DNA of 64,000 bases from Aulostomus chinensis (lineage: Eukaryota > Chordata > Actinopteri > Syngnathiformes > Aulostomidae). Position numbers and translations under genes: made by a program. Location of the stretch: NCBI GenBank assembly GCA_037954235.1, contig JBBMOA010000016.1:22691383-22755382 (forward strand), read 5' to 3'. The notes under the pieces are model-generated. The model saw only the letters and a program-made list of their open reading frames with translations. It was not told the origin of the DNA and searched no databases. Shown in pieces: positions 1 through 12,874 of the stretch (its first letter is position 1; each line of letters starts with the position of its first letter).

Positions 1-775
1 TGTAGGGGGTCACGTCCGGGCCGTGCTGATGTAATATGAGAATTGGAAGTTGAGTTTATGAGTGACAAACATCCTGCTACAACTTTCAGTTTTAAGTCTG
101 CGGGATCACTGGAAGGTCATTCTTTACAAACACACACACGCGCAAAACAAAATTCAGTGTTTGTGACAAGAGCCCAACACACTATTTATACCACTTTAGC
201 CTTGAGACGTGCAGCGTTTCGCTAAATGTGTCAAGAGCAGCTGTATTGGCCCTCTAAAACTTCCCCATCCTTTTTTTTTTTTTCAGTTCCACAAACAGAT
301 GATGAAGAGCAGCCCAAGGACATTACTGCCATTTGGAATTTCAAATGGAAGCAGGGTGAAAAAGAGAGGAGGGAATAGAGGATGACGCAGGAGGCAGATA
401 GTGAGTGTGAGTACTCCTGTAGGGGAGGATGTACTGTATATCTATAAAAGATGCCAGCTTGCAGTTCATGTCTGAGAGAACACATCTTCCCTCCAACAAC
501 ACAGAGTAATAGTGAAATGTTTTGCTCTTTCATTTGTCTGTTGATGTATTATTAATCATGTTGTACAGCTACAAATGTTTGGAATTACAGCTGCTGCGTG
601 ACAACCACCCCGCGATGAATTATCCAAATGAAATGGAAGTGGTCGATAAGCAGATTCACAGCTAAGGGAGACAAGATAAATATAAATGGAAACATCAATA
701 TTCATCACGGAGCTCGAGAGTGGATTAAAGCTGCATATTGTGTCATGACACCAGGAAAGTCAGCAGCAGAGTTAA

Positions 776-778
<3 letters not shown>

Positions 779-829
<51 letters not shown>
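779..829 (+). repeat. (GT)n microsatellite
   Basis: About 25 uninterrupted GT units. It creates spurious Val/Cys repeat frames. Confidence 0.98.
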
Positions 830-830
<1 letters not shown>

Positions 831-1304
831 TTCCTCTGCTGGACAGTTTAACTGATGCTGGAGATTTACAACCACGGACTGGAGTCAGAAGAATAGCCTG
901 TTTTAATATTTTAATATCCTGCCCTGTCTTCGCCTCAGGCATGAGAAGACACTTGGTGTGACAAGGTGAGCCTGGTGTTAAACGAAGCGCTGCATTTTGG
1001 AGCCCGTGTAAAACTCAATTAGTGCATGACTAAAACATCCCTGAACCATATTTATTTTTTGACATGAGGAATTTAATTTCTCTACCGTGTCAGTGGTTTT
1101 GTTTGCAGTGGTTCCTCTTTATATGTTGGGTTGCACCGTTGACTGCCATTAAATAGCCACACACGGGCAACAGGTGGCACGGGCAATGGTGAGAGAATGA
1201 AGTTATAAAAATATAAAACTGTTGATTAGATTGGCACATTATAGATTACAGGGAGACTAATACATGCATCCCAGATCATCTTAATCTGAACTAACCCCTG
1301 TTTA

Positions 1305-1308
<4 letters not shown>

Positions 1309-1346
<38 letters not shown>
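1309..1346 (+). repeat. (CA)n microsatellite
   Basis: About 19 uninterrupted CA units. Confidence 0.98.
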
Positions 1347-1349
<3 letters not shown>

Positions 1350-2168
1350 CGCGTGTATTGTAATCATAAGCGGATTGCATGTCACACTTGAATATAATCC
1401 ACATGTTTATAGATGTATTTGTCATATTGCAGATGCCGCCGCCACTCATCTGTCCGTACAACATTCATTTTAGAATTTTTGTATTTGTTAACCAGCGCTA
1501 GAATTGTATCTGCGTGTTTAAGAACTGTGGGAAGTTTAGCATCTCATGACCTGCAGTGTGACTGACATGTTTGTGTCCTAGTTGTACCTGAGACTAGTCT
1601 GGTCCCACCACTGAATCCAGCAGCACTTGGTGAAACAATGAGTTCAAATAGGAGTCGGACAGAAATATCCAAACGTGACGTCGCCGTGGTGACGATAACT
1701 GCTTAGTTTGTGCTGAGCCCAGGATTCGGCTCATAGCTGTAACTTTTATGTAGTACGTCATTAAGGCCGGGAGGCTTCCAAACTTGAAGATAAAAAATAA
1801 AAAATGATCACCTGCGGTATTTTATCTACTCAGAAAGTGAATGCTTGCAAACATTCTACACACTTTCTGGAAGCAACACACAGAGGCATTTGGTAAGTGC
1901 TTCCTTGCTAGCTGGAGGCTCGTTGCCATGGTAACCCGTGCCAAAGTCACACAAACTGCTGAGGTTTAGTCACAAATCTGTTACAATCTAATCTCAAACC
2001 CACTGCTGTTTGGGAAACTTCTACTGGCCTCATCCAGAAAGAGTGTCTTTCTAAATAATTCATACTAAGTTTTTGAACATACAAAAAAATAACCCCATGT
2101 AACTCTAAATAACACGTTGGTGTTTAATTTAAGACTCAGCCCTTGTGTGGAAAAAGATACATTTGTGC

Positions 2169-2189
2169 ATGTGTGTGTGTGTGTGTGTG
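2169..2189 (+). repeat. (GT)n microsatellite
   Basis: About 10 GT units. Confidence 0.9.
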
Positions 2190-5100
2190 ATTCTGACAAA
2201 AACTTCATGTGTGAAGAAAGAAAGTTTTTTGGAAAGCAGCAAGTTCAACTTTATTCCTCAGAAGAGCTCAAGACCTCCTCGGCCCCGCTGTCGCCTCTGA
2301 ACATTCCGTCAAAAAAACTGTCTCAAATAAACGTCGCTGTGATTTTTGATCCAAAATGTAATGCGTTTGTCCTTGGCCCGAGCTCCATCCCTCCATTTTG
2401 TTCATCTGCATAATCACGCCGGAGGTCAGACGGACAAACATAATGCGGCAACCAAAACACTTCATGACGGTATCAAAAAACACCAAAAATATGGAAGAAA
2501 TACTACATTTCTTTCCAAATTAGACTTTTTCTTATAAGCTTTTAAATGTGTTTGCGAGTTGGACATTTTTAATGATCAAATCTCCATGATCAGCTGGAAT
2601 GAAGATGTCTCGGCACATTGCTGAAGTCAGTTTGATTCCTCCTCAAACCCTGAATACCACCGGGGACTTCCCTTTCATTTACCTCACCTCTGTGTGGAAA
2701 AACGCGTCTAAACAAGTTCTAGCCTGCCATATTTTCCTGAGATCATATTTTAATTTTATGTATCAGACATGATTACACGACTTGGGGGAAAATTGACTTC
2801 GTTGAAAAAGTTGCGAGAAGTCAAAGCCTTGAAAACATGCAAAGTGTAAGAAACATCAGTGGAAGCCTCTACAAGTGAGAATGTAGCTAAACACGCGACA
2901 TTTGCCACCAAACCTTCCTGGGTGTGCACTGTTGTGAAAACAAGATGATAATTAGGGGGCTCATGCAGAGCAGATGCCTCCGCCGCAACACGTTCAGCTA
3001 ATCCCAAAGCAAAAAACAAAAAGAAGCAGCCATGTTTGCTCTGAGTTAAATGGATCTGCCCCAAGACTGAGTGTCTTCCTCGCTGGCCCTGCCTACACCC
3101 CTCCATCGAGTTTGGTGAAAATTGAGTCGTCCCGCTGACAGACAAAGGCACAGCACCAAGAACATGAATGAGCCTCATTTACATATTAAAACCTATCAAT
3201 GAACGTGTTTCTGCTCTCAGCGAGAGCTGAAATATCTATAGCTGTTTCCCGGTCACTTTCCCTCTTGGCTGCATCCCTACACACAAACGCACACGTCCAC
3301 TTTCTCATTCTTCTCCCAAAAGTCAGTTTGTTGGTCGAACCGGCGAAGCCTCACTGAACGTCTAGTTAATCTATTTAAAATGACCTCAGTGTGACGCCCT
3401 CCAAATCTCTCTGGCAGCATGAAAAACTGCAAACTGCATTTTGTCCTCATACCTACTGACCTTGTCCCGTCTGGAACGTCATATAACAAAATGAATTAAG
3501 GCCAGGGCATTTTCAAGGGCAAAACCGGCAAACATGGAGCGCACCAAGAGTTGAGGTCTTTGAAGTTTATTAATATACAGCTGACAGATTAATAATATAC
3601 AGCCTGCAGAGGGACAGCGGGCAGGGCTGCCATATCCTGCTCTGCAGCCGGTGCACTGCGGAGCCATGGCTTCACTTTGTAGTGGCTCCCCGGGAGCTTC
3701 CCAAAAGCAGCCATTGCTCCCGCGGTGTAGGAAGTGGACTTGAGGAGCCCTTTGTAAGCACCCGAGGGAATCTGTCTCCGCGTCACCCCGAGGTCACAGA
3801 CGCGGTGGGAAGAGCTCAACTCTTCCTGGAACATTGGCATCCAACTTTACCATGTTCTCTTCTCACTTTTTCTTGAATTTTTTTTTTTTTGTGCTTAATT
3901 TATGAAAAAGAAGAGGGAGAGTGTATATTTGTTTTTATTGGAAAAGTGCAAAAAATAATAATAATTCCACAAGCAGTTCATCATTGTGAAACTGATTTTG
4001 AGTTCAAAAGATTAGAAAAAAAAACTTGCATAAAGAATGTGTGTTTTTCTAGTTATTCAAGTCGAACATATTGTATAGAAATCAATTGAACCCTCCAGCA
4101 TGAATGAACTGTGGGCTACTGTGAGCATCTTGTTATTGGTGATAAGAGAAACCCACAAATAGAGAATGAACAGTCGCCTCGGGAGTCTTAGCTGTGCTGC
4201 CCCCCCTGCTTTGTTTTTGTTGCCATGGCGCTGCCTTCATCCATTCCCCTCATTCCTCCCCGTACATTACACAGTCCAGATAGTCTTACTATTATTCACA
4301 CTCGATAAGCCCTCCCCTCAGCACATCCCTGTGCAATCTCCAGAACACCAGAGAGCCCCATCAGCACCGTCTTGCCATCTGCAGCCACGAACCGAGCTGG
4401 TTTATCAGTCACTGAGCAGACTGCAGGACAGGTGAGCTGGTGAGGTGAAAAATAACCTCCCGGCTGGTTCCTCGCTCACGAGAATGAGCCGTATTGTTCC
4501 ACTTTTTGATGGGTGCTCACGTTTCACCAGCCGGCTGCTTGTGCGTGTGTTCACAAAGCGATCATTGTGTGTGTGAGGTCAGCAATTAAAGAGTGTGGTC
4601 TCAGAAATCTGCTGGAGAGAAAAACAAAACAAAACAAAACTTCTTTTTTTTCCCGGTGCATAAATACATCCATGCTATAATGTTGGGCAGCACCTGAAAA
4701 GTGAAATGTGAGGAGAAAATGGTACGTAAAACATGTCCCTACGGCGGCTTTACCAAAAATAGTCTTGTCGTCTCCTTCCATCCATCAGCGATGTGGTTGA
4801 CTGCCTCGCGATAAGCAATTACCACTCCAATTGGGCTTAATGACACTGAGAGGGAGGCAGATCTGCAGCTTGGGGAGCAGCTCTGTGCTATTTATAAATC
4901 CTTAGAAAAGACACCTGACGCTGCTCCATCCAAGCTGCGGCGCTCCAGCGAGAGAACGCAATCCTGCGTGCCAGCCAGCAATTGGTTCAGGTGTGTGTCC
5001 TCCACATTGTGACCTACTTGTGGAGCTGCTGGACTCAGACCTGCGTGGAGTCAGCACTTATCATCGTCAGTCATAGCCACAGCATCTCTGTGTCACACTG

Positions 5101-8100
5101 ACCATACAGCTCAGAGACGGATTCCTGATCCTGAACAGGACAGAAATACACATTTATCCAGTTTGCTTCCTGACTTGTATTCAGGTACTTACTCACGAGA
5201 AGGTGTCATCCATCTTTGTCACTCCAGCATGGTGTCACATGACAGCTTCAGTGTTAGATTGATATCTCCATTGACACTCCCACTCAGGGCTAATGGAAAT
5301 GAATGACAGCGCGAGCAGCACGTCTCCGCATGCTACATTAGCTGCTAGGTTCTGCCAGAGGCACAGCTCCACTTCCTGCACAAGTCCCACACAACACGTC
5401 TTTAACATCATCACACTTGCGTTTTTTTTATAATCAGTGCAATTTAAGAGTGATGTTAGCATGGAGAGGGACTGGTTTAATGAAACAAAGACCTTCACCC
5501 TTCCTTCTTCTCTGTTCACCCCCTCCACTTCCTCTCTGCATGCAGTATAGCGCTCCAGGCCCCAATCCAATAGCTGACCATTTGTTAGCTTAGCTGCGAT
5601 GAACACTAGCAGAGGGGCAGTAGGAAAAAATGTCTCAAAAGTCATCAAACACTCTTTTCTCCCAAACATCCTTTTTTTTTTTTTTTAACCTGCATTGGTA
5701 GAACTGTACTTGGTCCACTGGGGCTCTCGGACTCTGGAGCACCATAACGCACACAGAGAGGAGGGAAGGGTCTCCGTCTGCCTCCCTGCCTCTAAAAAAA
5801 TGGTGGAAAAATAAGAATAATTCTCAAAAAAAAAAAAAAAAGTCTCAGCTGTCCTTCAACACTGAGGAATTTTAGGAATTAAAATAGCTGTTATCCAATT
5901 TTATTATCTTATTATTATATTAGTGTAATTTCTGCCATTTTGCTGGTAGTGGTGTAGCATGCAGAAACCACAGCAGTGACTCCAGCTGAAATAACCACTG
6001 ATGACACGCTTAAACGAATCTGAACTTTTCACTGCTGTCACCTCTGACTGGTCTGAATTGTGTCATGTATCATTAGACTTTATGAATGTCGTGAGTATTA
6101 GGATTCCAAATTAAGATTCTGACGTTACCATTAAAACCACAACAGACTGCAGATTTTCCAATATGCTCCAGTAGGACTGTTGGTTGTCTTTCACACCTCC
6201 AGTTCACACACTCCACTTCTTCTTGCCAATAACACATTGTAATTCATCCACACACTCTATCTGGAATCAATGCCAACTATTTTTACTGCTGTGTTATTAT
6301 CAGTCCAGTGTCTTGCATCTATTTCTAGTCGTGTTCGCTGGTGTCAGATTCGGAGGATCCGCTTCATCAAACACCAGCTTGATGACGCTGGCATTTAGCC
6401 AGAGAGATCAAAACAGTTCTGGAATACTTCTACCTTCAACCATGAGTCTCTCTAATTAGTTAAAATATATCAAGGCAAAAAGAGATGTTGTGACTGTTAA
6501 CAAATGTTAAACTGGTCCTGCTGCACTTGTGAAAGATAATATGATAGAGAACCAAGAGACTCGACTCCTGCCGATAGCGGAAGGTAGCTTTTATGTGAAA
6601 AGGTGGCCTTTTCCCAGCGCATTTCACCAAGCGTGACTGGGGCTGTGCTGACTGGCTAAACCACTTGTGCAAGCCAGTTCCATTATTTTCTAGCTCTGGA
6701 GGTCGAAGGGTCTACCAGCAATCGTTCCAGGTACGTTAGAGGCAGAGATTTTTATAACCTGTAATGGAAATAAACCCAAAATATTTAAAATAATAACAAA
6801 ACTAATATAAAATACATTTCATTCAATGTGTTTTTCAAGTAATAGGTTGATTTACATGTGGATTTGATTCAAACAATTTCTAAAACTGTGTAATGCCTTT
6901 ACCATGCGCTTACAGCTGTTCCTGTTTCCTCTACAATGTGTGAATTACAAAAAATTTCCCCGGATACAAAATCTCTGTTGCTACCCAGAGAAGTCCAGCA
7001 CTCTGGTCCTGACTGAAATATCACGCGTGCATGTTGACAGGGGAACCTGCTCTTGCTCACTGCAGGTTTTCAGGGATATGTCTTGGATAGATGACCTTGA
7101 ACTTTGACACAGATATTTATGAAAATATTCCCCTGAAAACCACACGCCTAAAGTTTAGAAGTTTTGTCAAAAATTCGTTCATAGCGTAGCTTCTTTCTGC
7201 TTCTGACGATCATGAAAATGGTGCTCAAATGTGACAATGATGTCAAAAAACAAAAAGCATAAGTAGATATTCCTAACTAGATAGTGCTATTGATTTGTTA
7301 ACCCAGTATCACGTCGGTCTGCAGGACCACGAGCAGACTTGCAAAGCTTGCTTAAAAAAAAAAAGTCATATTAGGTCCAACTTTGTTGTCTCAGCTTTCT
7401 CTACTTTGAAAATAACAGCGACTAATGCACTGACCCCTCACCCTGAATTCCAGTTGACCACTGAGAGCGAGGCTCATGCCCCCGGATAGAGCGCCAGATG
7501 GAACAAGCCTCCAAAGAGCTTGGAAGAAAGAAAAAAAACAAAAACCTTTCAGAGGAAAAACATGACTACACATAAGAGAGCTCACTTTTTTTTTTTCTTT
7601 AGCTGAGTGACTCACTTTCCATCTCGCTGGAAGCTGGTCGTTCTGTTGAGTGTGCAGTCTGCAGCTCACTGAGTCCAGATTGAATTAGAAAATAAATAGG
7701 GATTTAGTGCAATAAGCACTAAAACTGATAACTGTGGCAGTTCCTGGGACTGCCTGCTACATTATTTCCACCTCCTCTCATTGGGACGTTTAGCAGTCCG
7801 TAGGCAGGCCCTGCACTCTGTGTGACCTGCTAATATTGCAGAAGGTCAATGCACCACTGGTGGCTCTACACTGTCCCTGGGGGGGGGGGCTGAACAAAGC
7901 AGCCTGCATGATATATAGAGCATCCTGGTTCTACTGACAACTCTGCAGCTTTGTCACATTTTACTCTGAACCTGAGCGCGGTCCCACAAGGCCCGGTGTC
8001 TACCAGTGACTCTCTGGAGTGTGTGGATTTAAAGCTGCAGTGTATAAACAACACACCCTCACTATAAGCCTTTAATTCTATAGACAGTCATTAAAGAACT

Positions 8101-9549
8101 GCATGCCTCTTACACTTGAAAAATTAGTAATCCTAATCCTCATAATCCATATCAACAACTGTACATAACACATTTGTCAAGTAAAAGGACATTTAAGTGA
8201 CAGACAGCTTGAATGAACCAGCGAGTGTCACTTCAGATGATGTTTTTTTTTTTTAATTTACATTCAATAACTTTATATTCAGTATGTCTGCAAGTCACAT
8301 TTCCCGAAATGTACATTACATTAAGAGAGGCCAATGAGCATCAAGTGCAGGTTCAAATCCAGAAGTCTGTAATCTTCACAAATTAGCAATGGTCCAATAA
8401 AAGGGATTGGTTCAGTTCCCAGCGTCACCTCTGGGTCCGGCGGGCGTCTGCCAGACAGAACCGTCTGAGTGGCAAGGAGGATATGAGGTAGGAAAATGGC
8501 TGGAAAGGGCAAAAAAAGAAAAAAAAAGAAAAATGCAAGAAAAAAAATGAGAGAGAAAGAAGTCAGTGAAACACTGTTAACAGTGACACGGTGGTGCGGT
8601 GGTCAGCTGGTTGGGACCTTGCGTGGGCTCTCTGCTGGTGCTCAGACAGAGGGGTTTTCTGTCTCTCTATATCAGCCCAGTGTTAACGGAGGGGTAGGCG
8701 CCGGCTGCTTTGGCTTTTTTTCTTTTCCTTTTTTTACGTTTTTACTTATACATTTTTTTTAATATAATTTAACAAAAGAAAATATCTAAACAATACAGCA
8801 TAAATGTGTCAAAACCTTTTTTGGATTAAATACTCTGATCATTGACCCTCCCTCCTCGCTCCCACTCGCCCTCCCCGGTAAACTATGTCACTAAATAGAT
8901 CAGCGACCATTACATAGACTTTTGTTCCAGCTCACAACCTACACTGACAATAAATTTCCGCCAGTGTAGCCTCTATAGCTAGCCAGCAAAGTCGGCAAAT
9001 GGGTTTCTTACCTGTCCAGAAGAAAGGCTGCTACTTGCACATCCGTAGCTAAACCTTTAGATTCTTTTTGACTCCTCCAGCGAGAAAATGAATCCCCAAG
9101 AATCACTCGCGTTGCACCAAGCCTTTTATCCTTCTCCCTCATATCTACTGCTTGTTCTACAAAAGACCTTTTCCTTTTTGCTGTGTTTTCTTCTGGATCC
9201 ATGCTCGTCCTCCTTGATGCTGCTCACCCAACACCAATCCAACAAGGCGTTGATACCCACTTTAGGCTTCCTGGTCTCAGCCTTTCGACGGACAGCTAAG
9301 CTGCCCAATCAGGTGCAGTCTGGTTTTGGCTGTTGATGGACAGCTAAACAGGCCAACCAATCTAACTGGTAGCGGTTTTTGATTGAGTGGAGGTAAAGTT
9401 GGTCCTGCACTCCTTAGGTATCAGGGATTTCGATGCTTCCTTTTTTTTTAAACATCATAGTTTATTGATTGCCATCAAGACATCGTGACAAATTCAGGGA
9501 TTATAACAAAAAGTACATCGAAATCTGGGAGGCTACCCCTCCTCTAAGT

Positions 9550-9610
9550 GAGATGGGCTCCAGCTCACCACAACCCTGGGTAGGATGAGCTCAAAGACGA
9601 TGGATGAATA
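9550..9610 (+). repeat. 3' tail fragment of a fish LINE/SINE
   Basis: GATGGGCTCCAGCTCACC, then CCTGGGTAGGATGAGC and GATGGATGAATA resemble the common tail 'GGCTCCAGC...GACCCT...GGATAAGC...ATGGATGG'. Short and diverged. Confidence 0.55.
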
Positions 9611-12600
9611 AAAGTTCAAACATGTAACATTTAACACCTTCAATCCCGGATGAAATTTGCTGAAAAAGCCTTGACAGTTATACCCAAAGTAAAATGACAG
9701 CTGTTCCTGGAGTGAATACATGATTTTTAGTCTCAAGGTAATCCTAAAGTTTAGGTAATCAAGCAGTTGAAGTCAGTCTGATAGCTACGGGCACTCAGTC
9801 GAGGAAGTTTGAACACAGGAACTGAGGGTTTTTTTCATTCTAAAATGATTTTGAAAACAAACAGGTGCCTGCAGATGAATAGAGCTCAGAGGTAAAGCTG
9901 GAACACAAAAGGAGCCAGTGCGTTAAGACTGACCTGATTAGACCAGAATAAATCCAGACATGTGTGCCAAATGTGCCATTTTGGATCTTGGGACAGTGTG
10001 CAGAAGGCTAAAGGCTGTGATACAAGGGAAGATAAGCAAGCCAATACACTCGTGCTGCTTTTAAGAGTTTAACATTTAACAAAAAGAGAGTTATGCGAGC
10101 GGCCCTTCCTGGTAAACACATCCTGCATTCATCTGTCAATCACATCAGGACGGTTGACACATATTTGAAAAGTTAAACATCATGGCACATAAATTATGTT
10201 GTAAAAAGGCCAAACATAAAAGAAAAACCCTTTTAAATTAGGGGTTCCACTTCCGTATCAGTACAAAGCCATTATTTGAACTCGCTTTAAACGACATCCA
10301 CGTTGAAACTCAATGAATTGGAATAATAGATGGCATATTGGCTGAATATCATCACGCTAACTGCATATTACCTCGCCCACAAAAAAAACATTTCACTCAC
10401 GTGATGTGTGAGAAACAGCTTAGTTGTGCTCGGGAGCAAGAAGGTAGTGAAAACCACATTACCACCCTAACACGGCGATACAAGCACATGGAGGCAGACA
10501 GACACTCTTCAGAGGCGTTTAGGTGTTTATTCTGCTCATTTTCATGAATGAAAAGCTTAAACTAGCTCAGATCCAACGCACTCTGCTGCCCTGGCCGTCA
10601 CCGACACCAGCACTGTGGTGTGTGGAGCGTCATGGCAGGACATGCTGGTGTTTTGTGTTGGGGACCCATCTGCTCGCGGTGTTCGGCATGTGTCCGCTCT
10701 GTTAGCCATGAAACAACAAATCACAGCTGGTTCATCCTCAAAGCTGAATCAGTGTAGAATATCTCAGCTGAAGGTAACAGCACGCGGGTCTCACGAGAGA
10801 CGACATGTTGAGAGATGTTGTTTATGCAGAGAATCGCAGCACCAGTCAGGATGGTGATGGGGGTGTGTTTACACCAGCAGTGGCCTTAAAATACGTTTGC
10901 GTCTGTTCTGCACTATTTATTCCCTCCATGCATGTGTATGCAAGTACAGGCTGGAAAGTGATGAACGAGGAGAGGATCAGGGAGTAGGGGTGAATTAGAG
11001 AAGAAGCAGGTGTAAGGAACAAAACTTGAAATTAAAAGACAATAAAACAGCTGACAGAGGCTGCTCAGCTTCCCCTTCAGGTTTTTCCGGCGGGTGGTGT
11101 CATCCCGGGTCTTCAGAGTTTTGGGGCAGCGTTGCTTCTGGGCCTCTGGCTGACAGGACTGCGATGGAGGAAAGCAGATGGAGGATTATAGCTGTCCTAA
11201 TTGCCTGCCCTGCTAACACACCCCCATCTGCCGAAAGGGGATCCTTGAGGCTTTTTCCTCCTCGCCAGACGCCAGTGCTCCGTTGTGTCGCCATTGTGTG
11301 GATATGACTGATGCACCCATCCCGACCTTCACCTCCAACACACACAGCCAAGAACGTCTCAATTCTAAACCACAGATTTCCTTGCCATGACAGAATAATT
11401 CATCCTGATATCATAATGGAGCATGAGACATACAAAGTCAATATAAATCGTTTAATATTTTATATTCATGTTGCTGCCATGCAACGAGTTGTGATATTAA
11501 AGACTGGGAATGTTTGAATCCTCTTCTGGTGTGTGTCTGAGCTGCAGGCTCAGAGTAACTGTCAGAATGCATCAACCTAATACTTGACAGCAGCCACGTC
11601 TTTGTTAAATCCAGTGGCTTTTCAATTCTTAAAGAAATAAATGTCTTTCTCAACAAGTCCTGACCCACAGCAGTCGTCTGTTCCGTCCTTCTGGGACGTA
11701 ACGTAACCACGTTGGAGCCTCGGTTACAAATCAGCATGTTAAAATAACAATGCTTTACCATGTGTTCAGGTCTGGTTCAGTTCAGCTTCAAACAACCTCG
11801 ATACTGGAGGCAGAGCATCGTGGTTTGGGCTCAAATAACTATTTTTTTGTTCAGACACTCCTGGTTTAACACTACATCGATTCACTGCTGGCAGAGGGGA
11901 CAACAGCGCTCCCAAGGGCCAGCGGCGATGGAGGTTGGTGTGTGAGGTAGACTCTGTCTGCAGCTCCACAGCTTCAACTTTGACTTTTTAAGAAAATAAT
12001 TCAAGATGCTCATTTGCACTGATCTTTGACTGCTATTAGCATAGCTTAATCTATTTTTTGTGGCATTTGTTTGTTTGTTTGTTGTCTGTCGGCAGGATTA
12101 GACAGCAACCATGAGGCCAATCAGACCTAAGATGAAGGAGGTGAAGGAAGGATGCGTTATGTTTCAGAGCAGGTTAGTCATAGCGCCACTGGGCTGACAT
12201 GATCAGTCCCAAATCTAGCCGGACACGCCTTTACTGCCATGTTGCATCAAGGTCCAAATGGAAATGATGTAATAGTTTTATGTAAATTAGGTATTTTCAC
12301 CCCAGAGTCCACAAAGTAACATAAACCTTGTGATACTGAGCTCACCAAAAGAATGTACAGATGATAACACAAACTCTACGCCGTATAAAAGAAAATGTAA
12401 TCAGACGGGGTCAAAGAGCGCACAGTCTAAGGACTCGTGTTAGTTACTAGAGACAGTAAACCCCAGGAACTGGACTCCACATGTTTACGTGTTTTCAAAA
12501 CGTCCTGTTTGATGAGAGTCCAGGAATCTAAAAGCTGAACTGAAGCTACAGTTGTGATGTGTGACGTGTTCTCTAGCAACTGAGTTTGCTGTTAGGTGCA

Positions 12601-12838
12601 CATAGGAGGTCTCCAAGTGTCCTCTGCTTCTTTTATCCTTTTAATAAACTGATATCTGTTTATACACATCTTTAATCTAACTGCTATACTTCTGGCTTCA
12701 GTCGTTTTAAAGAACAGGGCAAAGAGGCACCCCGACGTAAAGGTGGAGTAACCCAACTGTTGGTGCTTCAGAGAGCAGCAAGCACACCTCTCTGGTGTGA
12801 GTCAATGAAATGGCCTCTGAAGTGATGCAAACACAGCT

Positions 12839-12842
<4 letters not shown>

Positions 12843-12873
<31 letters not shown>
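12843..12873 (+). repeat. (TG)n microsatellite
   Basis: About 15 TG units. Confidence 0.95.

Positions 12874-12874
<1 letters not shown>

Noticed and set aside
779..961. Val/Cys-repeat open frames over the GT tract
   Set aside because: Translation of a microsatellite; the same pattern occurs near 12.8, 16.9, 37.3, 49.0 and 51.9 kb.
8496..8762. Lys-rich frame starting MAGKGKKRKKKKN
   Set aside because: Derived from an A-rich run; no homology recognised.
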